A stretch of DNA of 10,967 nt from NCBI GenBank assembly GCA_964343195.1, contig CAYFIR010000170.1:1-10967 (forward strand), read 5' to 3'. Each line of letters opens with the position of its first letter. The stretch's first letter is position 1. Made by a program: the position numbers and the translations under genes. The DNA comes from CAYVAP01 sp964343195 (GTDB lineage: Bacteria > Bacteroidota > Bacteroidia > J057). The notes under the pieces were generated by a model. It did no database searches, had not been told where the DNA came from, and worked only from the letters and a program-made list of their open reading frames with translations. Below, piece by piece: positions 7,281 to 10,967 of the stretch.

Positions 7281-8521
7281 TATCAGCATACATCAGAGTC
7301 AGAACCCTGTGCTTTGCAATCCCAAATGCCCCCTTGAATTTCCTGTATTTCAACCTTACCCAAATGTTCATGCCTTTCAAATCGGCTACCATCAGATCAA
7401 CATCCATCATTGGGTTGATCCTGCCTTTGTTGACACTTTCCTCCTGTACTGAGCAATTCTGGCCCGAACTGGAAGAGCTAAACCAGTTTGTTGTAGTTGA
7501 TGGAATGGTAACGAATAGCCCAGGACCATATACCGTAACGCTGGCTTACTCAGGAGCGAAATCCGAGCCTATCACCAATGCGGAGGTCTTCATTATCGAA
7601 GAGGACGGAGACCGCCACCTATTAATTGAGCGGTATGAAGGAGAATACTACTCTGATTCTCTGGCCTTTCAGGCAAAGGTTGGAGGTTCCTACAGGTTGG
7701 AGTTTATGCTGGAGGACGGTAGCCTATATGAGTCCCCATTCTCCACCATTCTACCCAATCCAGGCATCGACACAGTGAGGGGAGAAGCCCAATGGCGGTA
7801 TTTCGACGAACTTCAGGAAGAAATTCCAGGGTATCAATTCTTTGTATCCTCCAATCCCACACCTGACAATCGCGACATCTTCCTCCTTTGGCAAATGGAA
7901 GGCACCTATGAATATACAGCTGACTACCCTGCCTACTACATTTTTTCCGGGAACCTCTATTCGGTTGATAACATATATGAATACTATACCTGCTGGCGCA
8001 CCTACAAGCTAAGCCAGATGGTCGCAGCTGACACTCGCAGCCTCCAGCAAAAGCAGGTCATTGGCAAGCCACTGGTTTTTCTCAAAGGGAATGATAAAAA
8101 GCTTTCCCATCGGTACAGCCTGCTGACACGTCAACTTAGTGTCAACAAGGAAACCTATGAGTTCTGGGAAGCCGTGATCGAACAGGGATTTCCTTCGGCC
8201 TCGCTTTACAGCGCCCAACCTTACCTGATCAAAGGCAATGTCTCGAATACCCAGGATCCGGAGGAACCTGTCCTCGGATACTTTACGGTGGCAGGAGCTA
8301 GCGAAAGCCGTATTTATCAAAATAACCCTCCTGAATTTGAGGTTACCTACAATACCTGTGCACTGGATTACGACAGCATCCGCTGGATCTGGGGATTGCC
8401 TCCTTCCGAGTGGCCCATATTCATTACCCAGGGGGATGAAGGACTGGCTTTATCTGGAGATGGATGTATCGACTGTAGAGCGGCGGGAGGTCAACTGACC
8501 CCTCCTGATTGGTGGGTCGAG
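6201..8521 (+). repeat. Tandem gene duplication (two DUF4249 coding copies)
   Basis: The mature coding parts, 6201-7277 and 7445-8521, each encode 359 residues and align end to end with no gap. A hand count gives about 238 identical positions (about 66%). The signal peptides and the DNA between the copies show no clear similarity. This fits an old tandem duplication kept under selection, not a recent one. Confidence 0.85.
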
Positions 8522-8524
8522 TGA
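7370..8524 (+). CDS. DUF4249 lipoprotein, second of a tandem pair
   Basis: This 384-residue paralogue has a lipoprotein signal of 25 residues and lipobox LSSC, giving acylated Cys26. The start is chosen as the ATG at 7370, which leaves a basic n-region (MPFKSATIRS) and a proper hydrophobic core. The ATG at 7364 adds only two residues and is equally possible. The open frame extends back to 7268 with a GTG, but that would put 34 residues before the signal peptide and is unlikely. The mature part begins with the same eleven residues as its neighbour and keeps the Cys at 208, 330, 366 and 369 and the terminal PPDWW. Some 85-90 bp separate it from the first copy, so it is not overlap-coupled. It may pair with the receptor together with the first copy, or in its place; the sequence does not decide. 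Confidence 0.87.
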   Translation: MPFKSATIRSTSIIGLILPLLTLSSCTEQFWPELEELNQFVVVDGMVTNSPGPYTVTLAYSGAKSEPITNAEVFIIEEDGDRHLLIERYEGEYYSDSLAFQAKVGGSYRLEFMLEDGSLYESPFSTILPNPGIDTVRGEAQWRYFDELQEEIPGYQFFVSSNPTPDNRDIFLLWQMEGTYEYTADYPAYYIFSGNLYSVDNIYEYYTCWRTYKLSQMVAADTRSLQQKQVIGKPLVFLKGNDKKLSHRYSLLTRQLSVNKETYEFWEAVIEQGFPSASLYSAQPYLIKGNVSNTQDPEEPVLGYFTVAGASESRIYQNNPPEFEVTYNTCALDYDSIRWIWGLPPSEWPIFITQGDEGLALSGDGCIDCRAAGGQLTPPDWWVE

Positions 8525-8586
8525 CATTTCGCTTCAGCCCAAGCTCAACTTATCAGATTTTGAACCTTCCTCACCATACACCGCAT

Positions 8587-10842
8587 ATGAAATTCAGGCT
8601 CATCCTTCCATTCCTTACTACCCTGTTATTTGCTGCCTCATTTCAAACAGCACGAGCGCAGTCACTCCCCCAGGAGTACACTTCTATTTTTACCGATAGG
8701 GACGTATGCATGTCGGGAGAAATAGTAAACTTTTCGGTTTGGCATGTGCAAAGCAGCTCAACCGACCTGCCACTTAGCTCTACCATGTATGTAGAATTAC
8801 TGGATGGCAAAGGGCAGCCAATACTCAAGCAGAAATACAGGATAAGAGATGGGAGCTGTAGAGGAGCAATGGAAATCCCCTCCATAGTCCCAACAGGCGT
8901 TTATTTCCTGCGAGCCTACACCCAGTACCAGCGTAATTTCCCGCCAGAGAGTCATGCGACCACTGTGCTGACCATCATCAATTCAGACCGAGGGATCAAG
9001 CCTGCCCCTATCATCAGCGATTCGGCTCTCAGCATGCGGTTTGAAGGCGGCGCCCCTCTGGCAGGTCTTAGTACCCGCGTAGTGATCAAAGCTCCTGTCA
9101 GCATTTCCTCAGCAGATTCCCTGTACGTAGTGGGTGAATCAGGGTCGGCCAGTTGGAAGGTACTGGAAACTGTAGGCCCCTATTGTCTCATGGAACTTGA
9201 AGGTAACCCAGACGCCAGGTACGAGATAACCTATGAGAAGGGGGGCAATTCCTGGAAACACCCGGTAAAGCGGACCTTGTCACTTGGCTTGACGCTGGAC
9301 CTCGATCGGCCATCTTCTACCGACCTTTGGGGAACTATGTATCCGGCTTCCAGTCTGATGGCTTCCCCCAACCTGACCCTTGTGCTCACTGACCGGAATT
9401 TCCACCCACTCCATCAGATTGACTATCATTTGCTGGAAGATGGGCTGGAATTCAGGCTGGCTGACCTGGAGCCTGCAATCCGCTATTTATTCATCAAAAC
9501 TCAGGAAGGAAATGTACTGGTAGGTTCGATGCTGCCCGAAGAAGATGATGCTGGCTTGCAAGTGGAATTGTCAGATGAGGTCTTGGGACCAAGGCAATCC
9601 AGCACTCTGCAGATTACTTCCACGGCTACTCCCGGAGTGAGTGTAAGTGTCACAAAATCGATCCCCTTGCCCGCGGAGTTTTACCTGGATTTGATCTGGG
9701 CCAATCCCTGGCTGATAGAGCATCTCACACTGCCAGACTCATTGCTAGCCTTTGCGCATGTGCTTCAGGGAGACTTTTTGCACCGAAATGCGGCCAGATT
9801 ACTAGGCGGTCACGACCAGGATTGGCTGCCGGAAAGCCGGGACCTGGGCATCTCGGGCAGGGTTACCAAAGCCAACAGCCAGGAAGCTGCTTCGGATGTG
9901 TTAACTGTGGTTTCCGTTGTGGGAGAAGACCCACAGATTCATGCATGTCACACTGATTCCACCGGCTATTTTCAGGTGTCTCTCCGTAACCTGCAGGGTA
10001 CAGAAACGATATTTATTGGAGCGAAGGAACCTCCCAGTCAGGATTATCAACTAACGGTAAATCAGGACTTCAGAAAAGAAACCCCAGCCATTCGTCCTGT
10101 TGCGCTGCAGTATGATTCAGCCTTTCACCAGGCCATTGAGGCGCTGCTTTTTTCCCAACAGGTTATCAGCAGGTTTAAAAAAGTTCCCATGGAAGAAATC
10201 CTTCCGTCCCGCTCAGTGCCTACCCTTCCAGTAAACATCGGCTCGCCTGATGTGTCGCTAAACGTAGATGACTTTATCGAACTTCAGACCATGGAAGAAG
10301 TCATCAGGAACATCGTCCCAAAGGTGAGTGTACGCGGTGCTGGAGGCGAGCAGCCTTACCTTACCGTGTTCGAAGACCGGACCCTTCAGGTCCATGAAAA
10401 CCCACTGATTCTGCTCGATTATGCAGTTGTATTTGATATAGAAGCCCTGCTGGAAATATCCCCCAGAAAACTGAATCGGTTTGATGTGTATCAGGGTACC
10501 CATTACCTTGGAGATGAACGTTTTGATGGAATCATTTCCATCTTCACCCACACCGACGATTTTGCCAGATATCCCTTTGACCGTTTTGGGGCTTTTGTCA
10601 GTTACTCGACCCTGGAGCCAGCTCTGAGCATAGGAGTGGCCGATTACGTTCCGGAAGAGTGGCCTTCAAATTTTCCGGACTATCGATCGGTGCTCTACTG
10701 GCATCCGGATGCAGAAACTTCAACCCGTATCCAGTCAGGCGATCAACCGGGAATATACCGCGTGAGGCTGTCTGGGATGACACCTGAAGGAAAAATCATC
10801 CGCAAGGAAAAGCTACTGGAGGTCTCGAAATCCGGACATTAG
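8587..10842 (+). CDS. Exported MG2-type protein with a C-terminal TonB-plug-like domain and no barrel
   Basis: This 751-residue protein has a signal peptide (MKFR, hydrophobic core, cut at ARA|Q after residue 24). The frame runs back to a TTG at 8509 inside the preceding gene, but the ATG at 8587 is the one that exposes the signal. Residues about 28-120 match the macroglobulin MG2-like domain of Bacteroidota exported proteins: a (V)xxSGE strand near 42-46, a MYVELLDGKGQPILKQ strand pair and GVYFLRAYTQYQRNF near 103-118. A middle part of beta-rich sequence has no family I can name. Residues about 421-480 look carboxypeptidase-regulatory-like (GISGRVTKANSQEAASDV, DSTGYFQVSL). Residues about 559-668 resemble a receptor plug: PLILLDYAVV, LLEISPRKLNRFDVYQG and FDGIISIFTH. 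No barrel follows. It is probably periplasmic or surface-associated and works with the receptor upstream. Cys41 and Cys91 could form a disulfide in the MG2 domain. Confidence 0.8.
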   Translation: MKFRLILPFLTTLLFAASFQTARAQSLPQEYTSIFTDRDVCMSGEIVNFSVWHVQSSSTDLPLSSTMYVELLDGKGQPILKQKYRIRDGSCRGAMEIPSIVPTGVYFLRAYTQYQRNFPPESHATTVLTIINSDRGIKPAPIISDSALSMRFEGGAPLAGLSTRVVIKAPVSISSADSLYVVGESGSASWKVLETVGPYCLMELEGNPDARYEITYEKGGNSWKHPVKRTLSLGLTLDLDRPSSTDLWGTMYPASSLMASPNLTLVLTDRNFHPLHQIDYHLLEDGLEFRLADLEPAIRYLFIKTQEGNVLVGSMLPEEDDAGLQVELSDEVLGPRQSSTLQITSTATPGVSVSVTKSIPLPAEFYLDLIWANPWLIEHLTLPDSLLAFAHVLQGDFLHRNAARLLGGHDQDWLPESRDLGISGRVTKANSQEAASDVLTVVSVVGEDPQIHACHTDSTGYFQVSLRNLQGTETIFIGAKEPPSQDYQLTVNQDFRKETPAIRPVALQYDSAFHQAIEALLFSQQVISRFKKVPMEEILPSRSVPTLPVNIGSPDVSLNVDDFIELQTMEEVIRNIVPKVSVRGAGGEQPYLTVFEDRTLQVHENPLILLDYAVVFDIEALLEISPRKLNRFDVYQGTHYLGDERFDGIISIFTHTDDFARYPFDRFGAFVSYSTLEPALSIGVADYVPEEWPSNFPDYRSVLYWHPDAETSTRIQSGDQPGIYRVRLSGMTPEGKIIRKEKLLEVSKSGH

Positions 10843-10967
10843 CATGAGCCGGGGGAGAAAAATTCGCAGGTAAAAAGATATGGAAAGCCAAAAGCAATAG
10901 GGGAGTCCGGATCTAGTCATTAGTTTCGACCTATCAAAAGGGCCTCTGAGAGTCCAGATTTGCCTTT
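10843..10967. other. Gene-free 3' flank
   Basis: These 125 bases contain no plausible coding start, and I find no strong stem followed by a T-tract that would mark a Rho-independent terminator for the operon. An approximate direct repeat, AGTCCGGATCT (10904-10914) and AGTCCAGATTT (10951-10961), is the only structure noticed, and it may be chance. Confidence 0.4.

Noticed and set aside
7281..7369. Possible remnant of the receptor's 3' end before the second DUF4249 copy, left from the duplication
   Set aside because: Only a short TTTCAA-centred likeness to the receptor's last codons is seen, and similarity is lost on both sides. Chance is enough to explain it.
8009..8320. 103-codon open frame on the - strand
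   Set aside because: It is antisense to the best conserved part of the second DUF4249 gene, and similar frames appear opposite the first copy at the matching place, as expected for a shadow of duplicated coding sequence.
8509..8586. Upstream extension of the MG2 protein to a TTG inside the DUF4249 gene
   Set aside because: It would add 26 polar residues before a well-formed signal peptide. The ATG at 8587 fits export.
10843..10967. Operon terminator
   Set aside because: The candidate pairings (for example GGCCTCT with AGAGTCC) contain a mismatch, leave almost no loop and lack a following T-run.

Overview
The window looks like a chromosomal segment of a Bacteroidota bacterium, probably Cytophagales- or Saprospiria-like. 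It has a TonB-dependent receptor with STN, carboxypeptidase-regulatory-like and plug domains, DUF4249 lipoproteins, an MG2-type exported protein, and start codons without Shine-Dalgarno sequences. Base composition is mid-GC by eye. All eight genes I accept are on the + strand, and none is cut by a window edge. No rRNA, tRNA, CRISPR array, insertion sequence or phage gene was seen.

Region 1 (1-229) has no gene. It carries a short imperfect inverted repeat at 23-42 of a kind often scattered through genomes, then AT-rich leader sequence. Region 2 (230-2589) holds three proteins with acyltransferase-type folds: a polytopic DUF418/YeiB-like membrane protein, a GNAT acetyltransferase whose ATG directly follows the preceding stop codon, and, 104 bp further on, a RimJ/RimL-type GNAT. 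A 19-bp dyad (1966-1984) lies just before the third gene.

Region 3 (2659-10842) is a five-gene block in which every product has an export signal. In order: a secreted protein of unknown function, a 927-residue TonB-dependent receptor, two tandem DUF4249 lipoproteins, and a 751-residue MG2-type protein ending in a TonB-plug-like segment. The first three genes overlap by 8 and 11 bp. The last two follow after short gaps (about 80-90 and 62 bp). I read the block as one outer-membrane uptake or sensing system, with the receptor as the TonB-energised channel and the DUF4249 proteins as its lipid-anchored partners, in the position SusD holds in SusCD pairs. The substrate cannot be inferred.

Most notable: the two DUF4249 lipoproteins have mature regions of exactly equal length (359 residues) that align without gaps at about 66% identity by hand count. 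The last protein combines an N-terminal macroglobulin-like domain with a receptor-plug-like domain but no barrel. The receptor keeps an STN-type signalling domain, although no ECF sigma factor or FecR-type anti-sigma gene is in the window.
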